In this document: positions 1 to 7,251 of the stretch, one piece after another
Numbering within the stretch: the stretch's first letter is position 1
How the letters are laid out: each line of letters opens with the position of its first letter
NCBI GenBank assembly: GCA_021799405.1
Contig: JAJZAL010000172.1
Coordinates: 1-11,131 of the forward strand
From: Acidobacteriota bacterium
Lineage (GTDB): Bacteria > Acidobacteriota > Terriglobia > Terriglobales > Acidobacteriaceae
DNA: 11,131 nucleotides
Direction: 5' to 3'
Notes under the pieces: model-generated
What the model was told of the DNA's origin: nothing
Databases searched by the model: none
The model's input: only the letters and a program-made list of their open reading frames with translations
Made by a program: the position numbers and the translations under genes

Positions 1-267
1 GTCCACAATCTTGCCGTGCCGGGCAAGCAGGGTCACGACTCCAGCGAGTTGTTTTTCGTCAACCGTCTTCTGCATGAGTGAGTGCAGCCGCTCCAGCCGT
101 TGGCTGGAGAAACCCACTGACTCCGGCCTCACGGGAGTCATATCCAGCACTGGAGAACGCCCCGCCGCCTGCCGCAGCTCCTGCGCAGTTGCGATCCCAA
201 AGCCACTTGCGCATAACAGCGCCATCAAGGCCATCTGCGCAGAGATATGCCGCCAACCAAACTTCAT
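1..267 (-). CDS. Exported beta-lactamase-fold serine hydrolase, N-terminal fragment (3' end outside window)
   Basis: The 89 visible residues start at an ATG (267-265) preceded by a good Shine-Dalgarno, AGGAG seven bases upstream. Residues 1-29 form a signal peptide: basic start, hydrophobic stretch around residues 12-22, and probable cleavage after IATAQ. The stretch at residues 50-89 (ESVGFSSQRLERLHSLMQKT followed by VDEKQLAGVVTLLARHGKIV) matches the usual entry into the beta-lactamase / class C esterase family (PF00144): a helix, then a strand leading to the active-site region. The catalytic SxxK and YxN motifs would lie beyond the window edge, so activity cannot be judged. The gene follows the GH5 gene on the same strand with an 86-base gap and no convincing terminator, so co-transcription is likely. 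It could be an esterase or amidase rather than an antibiotic-hydrolysing beta-lactamase; most environmental members of this family are. Confidence 0.82.
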   Translation of the reverse strand, partial: MKFGWRHISAQMALMALLCASGFGIATAQELRQAAGRSPVLDMTPVRPESVGFSSQRLERLHSLMQKTVDEKQLAGVVTLLARHGKIVD

Positions 268-353
268 ATTGCGTCTCCTTACTCCAAAAACTCGCTGAGT
301 GCAGATCTTAAAGTTGAAAATTACGAGCCGCCTCGGCATAACTGATCAGGCCG

Positions 354-1892
354 CTATTGTGCTGCGGATGGTTCACTGGCTTTGCCATCCGCGTTATAGG
401 CAATGACGCGGTAGCGAGTGGCGGATAAGACAGCCAGCGGCTTACCCCTGGCCGAAGCATCAACCCAGGGCGTATCTGCGTCTGTGGCGCACTTGTCGCA
501 GATCGTCTTCCACTGAGAAGAGCCGGGATCGAGCCTTTGAACGCTGTAGGCAACTGCTCCAGCCGAACCTCGCCATGCCACTAGTCCTATTCTCTTGAAA
601 GTGATAACCGGAGCGGCAGGCACCGGATGAGGCGGCGCCGGAAGACCGGCCATAGCGAAGGCGTGGGTGCGCAGAAGCTCGGCCCGGGCCTGCATGTTCT
701 GCGCGGAGTTAATCAGCGTATTCACCCCGCCGTAAAACAGGGACCACCACTCGCCGCTCTCTCCCCACCGGGCATAGGCCGCGCTGGCGGTGGGCGCAGG
801 AATGGGTTGCCAGCCGAACTTGGGCGCGTGCGCCTGGAGGGCCCAGTAGCCGTCGCCGGAGATCTCCGGGTCGGATTCCAGGGCCTTCAGAACGGTTTCA
901 AGGTCTGCGCGCGCAGGCCAGTCTGTAACGTCCCATCCAAACTCATTCGCTACATATACCTTGCCCCTGCCGGTGACCATTGCGGCGTGTTTCACAAAAG
1001 TCTGCGCGGTCGTCTTTTGGCCGAAACCAAAGAGCGCGTCCCAGTGGGGATAGTATTCCGCGGTAACGATGTCTGTCGTCTTTGCGTCGAGCGCCTTGGG
1101 GTCAAAAAGAAAGAAGCCGCTGTTGTCTTCATACAGATGGTTTTTGTCTATCGACTTGATGAAGCTTCCGATGGTGTCAATCCAGCGAAGATAAGGCTCG
1201 GGATTTTCCGCGAAGTCAGGGCCTAGCGCACCCAGACCGCACACGTTGCAGTTCTCCCAGGCCATGATGGTTGGATCATCCTTGTATGCGATGCCTGTGT
1301 AGATGTTTCTGTGGTTCAGCACTGCCCGGATATGAGCTTCGAAGGAAGCGATGATGCGCGGGTCAGTGAAGAACTGCCCGAAGTCATGTTTTCCGCTCCA
1401 GATCACGTACTCTCCGCCTCCACTCATTTTGCAGTAGGAGCAGTCCCCAGCAAGGGTGATGATGAGATGGAGTCCGCGCTCATGAGCGGCCATGAGTGCG
1501 TAATCGACAGCCTTGAATGCCTGAGGGTTAAATACACCTTCTCTGGGTTCGATGCACAGCGAACAGCCTACACTGTCGCCCAGAGTCTGCGACCGCACTA
1601 CTCGCGCCCCCATCATTTTCGCGGTGTCGAGGGCGTCGTCCACCTCAAAATGCGAGGGATAACGCGGGCCCATCCCTTCGTCCGGGCCATAATTCTCAAT
1701 TCCGAGCCACTCGATATTGGGCCCGCTGTAGCGAAACTCCTTTCCGCCCAGCATCAGCTTAGTCCCATCGCGCTTTACAAACTCATCGTTGACACCAGCT
1801 TGCGCGGCACAACTGCGGGAGATCGCAATCGCAGTCATCAGCCCCAGGCATGGAAGCGCCAGCTTATATCCGAGCCTCGCAATTCTTTCCAT
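354..1892 (-). CDS. Exported GH5 (mannanase-like) glycoside hydrolase with C-terminal FN3-like domain; acid/base residue replaced
   Basis: The protein has 512 residues. An ATG at 1892 is chosen over an in-frame GTG at 1904 because GGAGGG sits five bases before the ATG. Residues 1-31 are a signal peptide ending near SCAAQA. Residues 40-415 read as a GH5 TIM barrel of the endo-beta-mannanase type: GKEFRYSGPNIEWLG (50-64), FFTDPRIIASFEAHIRAVLN (174-193), DDPTIMAWE (205-213) and VANEFGW (314-320), whose E317 aligns with the catalytic nucleophile. The family's second catalytic residue, the Glu of the NE(P) motif, is Val217 (E213-N-C-N-V217-C). Four CxxC pairs occur: C110/C113, C151/C154, C215/C218 and C465/C468. 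Residues 425-505 resemble a fibronectin type III module. Expected location is periplasm or outside the cell. Family membership is clear, but activity on mannan is uncertain given the missing acid/base. Likely in an operon with the downstream serine hydrolase. Confidence 0.85.
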   Translation of the reverse strand: MERIARLGYKLALPCLGLMTAIAISRSCAAQAGVNDEFVKRDGTKLMLGGKEFRYSGPNIEWLGIENYGPDEGMGPRYPSHFEVDDALDTAKMMGARVVRSQTLGDSVGCSLCIEPREGVFNPQAFKAVDYALMAAHERGLHLIITLAGDCSYCKMSGGGEYVIWSGKHDFGQFFTDPRIIASFEAHIRAVLNHRNIYTGIAYKDDPTIMAWENCNVCGLGALGPDFAENPEPYLRWIDTIGSFIKSIDKNHLYEDNSGFFLFDPKALDAKTTDIVTAEYYPHWDALFGFGQKTTAQTFVKHAAMVTGRGKVYVANEFGWDVTDWPARADLETVLKALESDPEISGDGYWALQAHAPKFGWQPIPAPTASAAYARWGESGEWWSLFYGGVNTLINSAQNMQARAELLRTHAFAMAGLPAPPHPVPAAPVITFKRIGLVAWRGSAGAVAYSVQRLDPGSSQWKTICDKCATDADTPWVDASARGKPLAVLSATRYRVIAYNADGKASEPSAAQ

Positions 1893-1917
1893 GGAACCCT
1901 CCACGTATAATCACAAG

Positions 1918-1946
1918 ATTCTAGCCGGCGTTGGTAATTATTACAC
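1918..1946 (-). promoter_or_regulatory. Possible promoter for the GH5 gene
   Basis: Read on the minus strand, a TAGAAT -10 box (1918-1923) is preceded by a 17-base spacer and GTGTAA (1941-1946, three of six matches to the sigma-70 -35). This would give a short leader of roughly 20 bases before the GGAGGG ribosome site. The -35 is weak, so this is only a candidate. Confidence 0.3.
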
Positions 1947-2275
1947 GTAGCAATTGATAGGCGACAGAGTGAGTAAGGCTGCGCGCCTCATATCGTGCCC
2001 GTGATAATTGCCCAGAATCGGTAGCTATCAAGGTTGCGTGATGCGTATAAGTCGTAGCTTACGTTGTCCATCATCTCAATCAGATTGGCAGGCGAGCACG
2101 GCCCAGGGCGTTGGCTTTCTCGCCCTGTTTCAGTAGCTCGCCATGCTTCAGATGGGGCTGTACGGCGGCAACTGGAAGACGCGGGCCTAATCCGGCGCGC
2201 TTTCTAGCCAGCGATGCACGGTGGGCCTTTGTGCGCCGGACAACCGCCGGCAAGGAACACGACCTCGCCTCCGGT

Positions 2276-2287
2276 CATGCGCGCATG
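2276..2287. repeat. Perfect 12-base palindrome in the receptor-GH5 gap
   Basis: CATGCGCGCATG is its own reverse complement. CCGG tetramers lie close on both sides (2271-2274 and shortly after 2287), so a longer imperfect stem is possible. It lies about 140 bases past the receptor stop codon. No function is assigned; a 12-base palindrome in GC-rich DNA may be chance. Confidence 0.4.
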
Positions 2288-2423
2288 GCGCCGGGGCCAA
2301 TCAAAAACTCCTAAAGCACACACGCGCCTCGGTCTGCGCCATGCCACCGTGCAACGCTCCGCCACAAATCCTCCCGCGTTTGCAGGCGCTTACGCCGGGC
2401 AGGTGCGGTCATGGCTGTGATCA

Positions 2424-5400
2424 TTAGAACGAAAACCTCAACGCGAGTTGAATCACTCTGGGATTGGTGCTCATCGCCGTGATCTGCCCAAAAGCAGCCG
2501 TATCGTAAGCCGCGTCCGGATTGGCAAAACTAGGATGGTTGAGTGCATTGAAGAAGTCCGTCCTCAACTGAGCGCTGGCGTCCTCCTTCGGCCAATGCAC
2601 CAGCATCGTCTTGCTGAGCGAGAGATCGACATTAACCTGGTCAGGCCCACGAAACACGCCGTCAGGGGTGTTTCCAAAACCTGTGCCTATACCGTCGTCG
2701 CCGATGACCGCCGGGACCGCGAGGCAACCGCTGTTAAGGTAGCCGTGCAGTGCCCGATATCCGACCGATCCCGAAGTCGGAAGATTCTTCGCGGTGCAAT
2801 CCTTAGCGAAGCTGGGCCGATCGAGAGTCTCGCCGTATACGTTGTTGCTGTTGGTGTAGCTAAGGGGCAACTGCTGGCCGTCCTGGATCACAGTAGCAGT
2901 TGCAACAGCCCACCCGCCGATGGCGTCCGCCAGCAAACGCCGATTCGTTGGACCGGGAAGGTTATAAAGACCCGCTAGGACAAACCGCAACGGCCGGATA
3001 TTTTCGTCAGGGCCGTATCCTGCGCGCAGATCGTTCTCATTGCCAGTTGGTCCGGTGCTGTTCGTCCCAAAGGAAAAATCCGGCACGGGGGACAGCAGGC
3101 GCGCCCAGGTAAAGGATGCCTGATACTGGAAGCTATGTCTGTAATGCTGCGTTAGCGATGCTTCCAAAGCGTTGTACCAAGCTTCGTTGCCTGTTCGCCA
3201 TTGCCACATGGTGTTCGTCGACCATCCGATATAGGGTTTGCGCAGATCGATGTTGGCAACGGTATTTGTGGTGACGCCGCGAATTGGGTGTCCGGGAGAG
3301 GCGAGACCCGCCTGGTTCATCACGTCACCCATGATGAGGTGCAGATCGCGCGCTCCTGCGTACGAGAGGTCAAGGATGGGGCCGCCCGGGAGTTTGGATT
3401 CCAGGCCAAGGCTAAAGTGATAAGTTGTCGGGGGGCGAAAATTCATAGCAAAGGCAGCCATGGTGTCAGAGGTTGAGTTGGAGTAAGGGACATATGCGGG
3501 GAAGGCCGGCGGAGTCCCGAAGGGATGAGCATCGCTTGCATTTGCATCATACGTTCCTTCATTGAAGCTCCACTGACCGAAAGGAGCCGAGCCTACCATT
3601 TGCAGATTCATCTGGCCTTCGACTGTCGTGTGATAAACGCCTGCGCCTCCCCGAAGAACAAACCGCTTCGAGCCGGGTAGCATCCATTCAAACCCTAGAC
3701 GCGGGTTCCATACATTCTGGCCATTGCCATCGAACCCAAATGTGTTACTCCCCTTGATCACTCCGTTAGGGATAGGAGTGGGGCCGCTGTAATTGGAATT
3801 AACCAAATAGCCGTCGAGACTGCCCGCGGCACCTGGATTGGGGTTAATCGCGGATAGAACTGTGTTGCCTCCCCTTCCAGAGGCATCTCCGAGGTCTCCT
3901 AAGTGTTCGTAGCGAAAGCCCAGGTTGAGCGTGAGACTCTGGCTTACTACAAAGTCGTCTTGAATGAAGGCGTGACCTTGCTTGTAGCGGTAGTCGCGCG
4001 CAAAATTTCCAAGACCTTCCAACGACTCATAAATATTGCTGTATCCAAGTGGGTAGCCGCCATATGTGAGGTTAGACTGCCCCAGCAGAAAATCCGCCCA
4101 GGTGAGCGGAATCACATAGCCTTCGAAGATAAACTTCGACATATCATCCCGCCCGTAGCTGAGGCCGCCGCCGAAGGTGAACTGGTGCTTTCCCTTGACC
4201 CATGACAACGTATCGGCGATGTTGTACTCATCCTCCAAAAAGGTAGTCGCCGAAGTCGTGCCCGTTTCGAAGCCATCGAAGGCAATATCGATATTAGGAT
4301 ATGCATCTTCCTCGGCCGGAACGTCCATGCCCAAGCTCGAGAAGGTAAACGCATTGTTGTAATACATGTTGAAGTACGACCGATGCATTCCGACCGTGAC
4401 TTGGTTTACTAAGCTGGGCGTGAGGGTGTAGGTATCTGCGATCGAGGCCACATCAAATTGCTCCGGGAGAAACAAGGGAAACCCGAACGTGCTGTATAGC
4501 ATGGTCGTATCCTGGAGGCTGGTCGCACCGAAATAGCGAATCGATATTTTGTCGCGATCGGAACGCAGGTAGTCGGCGTTCGCCATCCATTGGTTTTCAT
4601 CGAAAGTTCCGGGCTGGCTCAAGAATGCAGTGCCTCGCACCTCAAGTGGTTTGGAGATGTCGATTTTCTGCGGAGTCGGTATCAGGTATTGACCGTTGGG
4701 CAGCTTAAGTTGGAATAGCGCCAGAGCCTGCGGAGTTATATTTGAGCCATCGGCAGCAACGGTGCCGCCGTAGGGGCCAAGAAAGCCCTGGTCGCCACCG
4801 AAAACTGCTCCCAATCCCGCTTGCGACCGGTCATTCGTGAGGGGAGGGAGAAGGTCATCATGATTGGTCGAAGGATCGAGGCCATTGAGCTGCTTTGTGC
4901 CCTGCCAGGAACCAAAGAGCAGAAACTTGTTTTTAACTAATGGACCACTTGCTGTGAAGCCATATTGATTCTGCCGCAGAATGGGGCGCGGCTGGCCGTC
5001 AAGCTTCGCAAACCAGTCATTGGCGTTGAGATCTTCGTTCCGGAAATACTCGAACATCGTTGCGTGGTAGGCGTTGGTGCCGCCTTTCGTAATGACATCG
5101 ACGTCGGCCCCGGCATCTCGCCCTGACGTGGCGTCGTATTGGGCCGTCTGTACTTTGAATTCCTGGATGGTGTCGGGATTGGGAACCGGAATACCCGACG
5201 AGTAAAGCCCGGAACTCTGCATGTCGTCGACCGGGAGGCCATTGATTTCAAAGTTGTTGTCTTCCGCAGTAGCTCCCTGACTCATGATAGCCCCGCCCGC
5301 AGCTTCACCTTGTTGACTGCCCTCGCCTCTGCCCAGAACCCCTGCGTTATTGACCGCTTGGGCGACGCCTGGGTTCAAGCCGATGATCTGTGTGTAGTTG

Positions 5401-5903
5401 CGCGTAACCAAAGGCAGGTTCTCAATCATCGCCGAATCCGTCACGTGCCCCAATGTGCTTGATTCCGTCTCCAACTGCACGCTTGAAGCCGCTACGGTAA
5501 CTGTTTGCGTTACCGTACCGGTTTCCAAGCGTATATTCAGCACTGTTGTCTGGGTCACGATCACCTGCACGTCCAGTAACGTGGCCGCCCTGAACCCTTG
5601 CTTCGTAACCTCGACCATGTATTGCCCTGGAGGAAGCAAGGAGACAAGATACAGCCCGTGGCGGTTGGATTGCGTGGTCCGCGTGTAACCCGTGGTCACA
5701 TCTGTGACCTTGATTTCAGCGCCTACCACCAGTGCAGCGCTGGGGTCTGTGATCGCACCGCTGATGGCGCCTGTTCCGCCTGTCTGCGCCCATATCTGCA
5801 CGCAGGCTGTAAATAGCGCGCACAAGAGGAACACTGCCAACGCCCAGCGATAAGACGAGACAATTTGTTTGCGAGCGGACTGCATTGGTTGGGAGTAACG
5901 CAT
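2424..5903 (-). CDS. TonB-dependent receptor with N-terminal carboxypeptidase-regulatory domain (Oar-like)
   Basis: The protein has 1159 residues. It starts at the ATG at 5903 behind a GAGGG ribosome site; an in-frame GTG nine codons upstream lacks one. It has a signal peptide at 1-40 (basic RK at 11-12, hydrophobic 21-33, cleavage near IWAQ). A carboxypeptidase-regulatory-like beta-sandwich follows at about 45-128 (GAISGAITDPSAALVVGAEI ... LLPPGQYMVEV). The TonB-dependent plug is at about 135-275 (LPLVTRNYTQIIGLNPGV, then NNFEINGLPVDD, IQEFKVQTAQYDATSGR and ITKGGTN). The rest is an outer-membrane beta-barrel ending in RVIQLALRFSF, with the terminal aromatic expected for BAM-dependent insertion. 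This design is the Oar-like type abundant in Acidobacteriota. The ligand cannot be read from sequence; linkage suggests oligosaccharide or the substrate of the divergent BKACE/dehydrogenase pair. The frame is intact throughout. Confidence 0.95.
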   Translation of the reverse strand: MRYSQPMQSARKQIVSSYRWALAVFLLCALFTACVQIWAQTGGTGAISGAITDPSAALVVGAEIKVTDVTTGYTRTTQSNRHGLYLVSLLPPGQYMVEVTKQGFRAATLLDVQVIVTQTTVLNIRLETGTVTQTVTVAASSVQLETESSTLGHVTDSAMIENLPLVTRNYTQIIGLNPGVAQAVNNAGVLGRGEGSQQGEAAGGAIMSQGATAEDNNFEINGLPVDDMQSSGLYSSGIPVPNPDTIQEFKVQTAQYDATSGRDAGADVDVITKGGTNAYHATMFEYFRNEDLNANDWFAKLDGQPRPILRQNQYGFTASGPLVKNKFLLFGSWQGTKQLNGLDPSTNHDDLLPPLTNDRSQAGLGAVFGGDQGFLGPYGGTVAADGSNITPQALALFQLKLPNGQYLIPTPQKIDISKPLEVRGTAFLSQPGTFDENQWMANADYLRSDRDKISIRYFGATSLQDTTMLYSTFGFPLFLPEQFDVASIADTYTLTPSLVNQVTVGMHRSYFNMYYNNAFTFSSLGMDVPAEEDAYPNIDIAFDGFETGTTSATTFLEDEYNIADTLSWVKGKHQFTFGGGLSYGRDDMSKFIFEGYVIPLTWADFLLGQSNLTYGGYPLGYSNIYESLEGLGNFARDYRYKQGHAFIQDDFVVSQSLTLNLGFRYEHLGDLGDASGRGGNTVLSAINPNPGAAGSLDGYLVNSNYSGPTPIPNGVIKGSNTFGFDGNGQNVWNPRLGFEWMLPGSKRFVLRGGAGVYHTTVEGQMNLQMVGSAPFGQWSFNEGTYDANASDAHPFGTPPAFPAYVPYSNSTSDTMAAFAMNFRPPTTYHFSLGLESKLPGGPILDLSYAGARDLHLIMGDVMNQAGLASPGHPIRGVTTNTVANIDLRKPYIGWSTNTMWQWRTGNEAWYNALEASLTQHYRHSFQYQASFTWARLLSPVPDFSFGTNSTGPTGNENDLRAGYGPDENIRPLRFVLAGLYNLPGPTNRRLLADAIGGWAVATATVIQDGQQLPLSYTNSNNVYGETLDRPSFAKDCTAKNLPTSGSVGYRALHGYLNSGCLAVPAVIGDDGIGTGFGNTPDGVFRGPDQVNVDLSLSKTMLVHWPKEDASAQLRTDFFNALNHPSFANPDAAYDTAAFGQITAMSTNPRVIQLALRFSF

Positions 5904-6038
5904 CTGTTTTCCCTCTTCGAACTCGGTCACCGCAAGAATTCACACATAGTAGGAAAACAAATGCAGGCCACGACAGGTCTTGGTCAGACAATTTTATGTC
6001 ATTTACGGACACCCCGCCATCAAAAGAAAAGCTGCGAG

Positions 6039-6068
6039 TTAATGTTCTCAGGCTTTGCCGGGTATACT
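6039..6068 (+). promoter_or_regulatory. Candidate promoter for the BKACE-dehydrogenase operon
   Basis: The -10 candidate TATACT (6063-6068) matches five of six consensus bases. TTAATG (6039-6044) lies 18 bases upstream and matches three of six -35 bases. A start near 6075 would give a leader of about 200 bases, beginning just before the inverted repeat at 6078. The box is moderately good and the -35 weak. Confidence 0.35.
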
Positions 6069-6077
6069 GTATCGTTT

Positions 6078-6107
6078 GATGGATCGCCTTTGCCGCGGCG
6101 GTCCATC
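6078..6107. promoter_or_regulatory. 11-base imperfect inverted repeat, possible operator or leader hairpin
   Basis: GATGGATCGCC (6078-6088) and GGCGGTCCATC (6097-6107) are reverse complements at 10 of 11 positions. They are separated by eight bases (TTTGCCGC). A small palindrome, GCCGCGGC (6092-6099), overlaps the inner edge. It lies immediately downstream of the candidate plus-strand promoter, a position suited to a repressor, but it could equally fold as an RNA hairpin in the leader; the mismatch is a tolerated G-U pair in one orientation. No regulator gene is adjacent. Confidence 0.5.
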
Positions 6108-6272
6108 GGGATAGTATTTGCCGCAGACTGTCAGGTGCCGGCCTTCCTTCACCCACCCATCTACCCTGCCGCAATGTTTGAAAGTGACATGAAAACGTCC
6201 GCTCATAACCTGTCGAATCTTGCCTGCCACTTTTTATGATTGGCCGGACTATTCATTCTATCGAGACCACAG

Positions 6273-7214
6273 ATGGCAAAGACCAATCGTAAAATCATTC
6301 TTTCTTGCGCTATTACTGGTTCTGTTCACACTCCAACCATGTCGGAGTATCTTCCCGTCACTCCATCTCAGATCGCTCAGAGTGCGGTTGAAGCTGCTGA
6401 GGCTGGGGCTGCTATCCTTCATCTCCACGCACGAAATCCTGAGGATGGAAGACCTTCGGGAGATCCGGCGCACTTCCGGCAGATTTGTTCTGTTCTGGCG
6501 GAACGCACCGGCGCGATTATCAATATCACAACCGGCGGCAGTACCGATATGAAGATCGAGGAACGGCTTGCTTATCCCCTGCAGGCCAAGCCCGAAATGT
6601 GTTCGCTGAACATGGGCTCCATGAACTTTTCCATTCATCCTCTGGCCGACCGGATCACGAAGTGGCGTTATGATTGGGAGAAACAAAAGGTTGAAGGCAT
6701 GAAAGACCTTGTCTTCAAGAATACCTTCGCTGACATAGAATACATTTTTCGTCATCTTGGAGAAGGCGGCACTCGCTTCGAACTCGAATGCTACGATGTC
6801 GGGCATCTTTACAACCTCGCCTACTTCGTCGATCGCGGCATCATTAAACCGCCGCTCTTCATTCAGGCTATTTTGGGAATCCTCGGCGGGCTTGGTCCAG
6901 ACCCGGAAAACCTCTTGGTCATGCAATCAGCGGCGGACCGCTTGTTCGGGCGAGATAACTATTACCTTTCGATGCTGGCTGCGGGACGGCGCCAGATGGC
7001 CCTGCTAACCATGGGAGCCATCTTGGGCTTTAATGTGCGCGTAGGGCTGGAAGACAACCTCTATCTCGGACCTGGCATCAGGGCAACAAGTAACGCCGAA
7101 CAGGTTAGGAAGATCCGGCGCATACTCGAAGAGCTCTCCTTTGAAATGGCCACACCCACGGAAGTCCGGGAGATATTGCGTCTGAAAGGCCCAGAAAATG
7201 TCCATTTCATCTGA
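6273..7214 (+). CDS. Beta-keto acid cleavage enzyme (BKACE / DUF849, Kce family)
   Basis: The protein has 313 residues, the normal size for the family. It starts at the ATG at 6273 (MAKTNRKIILSCAITGS), where homologues begin; an in-frame TTG at 6240 has no ribosome site, and the one before 6273 is weak (CGAG). The TIM-barrel signatures are in order: SCAITGSVHTP (11-21), LPVTPSQIA (27-35), the zinc-binding HxH pair H50/H52 in ILHLHARNPEDGRPS, ITTGGS (85-90), FELECYDVGHL (169-179), and VRVGLEDNLY (255-264), whose E260 matches the third zinc ligand. Family members condense a beta-keto acid with acetyl-CoA to give acetoacetate and a new acyl-CoA. Known substrates include 3-keto-5-aminohexanoate and dehydrocarnitine; which one applies here cannot be told. 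Cytoplasmic. Coupled to the following dehydrogenase. Confidence 0.93.
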   Translation: MAKTNRKIILSCAITGSVHTPTMSEYLPVTPSQIAQSAVEAAEAGAAILHLHARNPEDGRPSGDPAHFRQICSVLAERTGAIINITTGGSTDMKIEERLAYPLQAKPEMCSLNMGSMNFSIHPLADRITKWRYDWEKQKVEGMKDLVFKNTFADIEYIFRHLGEGGTRFELECYDVGHLYNLAYFVDRGIIKPPLFIQAILGILGGLGPDPENLLVMQSAADRLFGRDNYYLSMLAAGRRQMALLTMGAILGFNVRVGLEDNLYLGPGIRATSNAEQVRKIRRILEELSFEMATPTEVREILRLKGPENVHFI

Positions 7215-7251
7215 TTACTCGGGCGGTATCCAGTCGCAGGAAAGAAGTTCA

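Larger units (their letters stand above)
1893..2423. other. 531-base gap with no recognisable gene
   Basis: This gap separates the receptor stop from the GH5 start, both on the minus strand. The part next to the GH5 gene (about 1893-2110) is AT-richer and presumably carries its promoter. The part at about 2150-2420 is clearly GC-richer and holds short open frames on the plus strand (for example 2111-2314) with no ribosome site, domain or recognisable similarity. It also contains a perfect 12-base palindrome (2276-2287). I see no U-tract terminator behind the receptor gene. It may be decayed coding sequence, but I cannot identify a parent gene. Confidence 0.5.
5904..6272. promoter_or_regulatory. 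Divergent intergenic region between the receptor and the BKACE operon
   Basis: This 369-base gap sits between two genes transcribed away from each other, so it should hold both promoters. On the plus side a TATACT -10 candidate (6063-6068) with a weak TTAATG -35 (6039-6044) precedes an inverted repeat at 6078-6107. On the receptor side only loose -10-like sequences (a TAAAAT hexamer near 5990, minus strand) are seen and none has a good -35. A 21-codon open frame at 6174-6239 has no ribosome site and I do not call it. Confidence 0.55.

Noticed and set aside
268..353. Terminator between the GH5 and serine hydrolase genes (ACTC-AGC-GAGT followed by Ts, minus strand)
   Set aside because: The stem has only four base pairs, and the site lies right before the next gene's ribosome site.
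627..1910. Two 199-codon plus-strand open frames opposite the GH5 gene
   Set aside because: They are antisense shadows of a well-supported gene; the translations show no known motif.
6174..6239. 21-codon frame ending just before the BKACE gene, as a possible leader peptide
   Set aside because: It has no ribosome site, no run of regulatory codons and no attenuator-like structure behind it.
6258..6926. 222-codon open frame opposite the BKACE gene
   Set aside because: It is the antisense shadow of a gene with complete catalytic motifs, without a ribosome site or recognisable domain.
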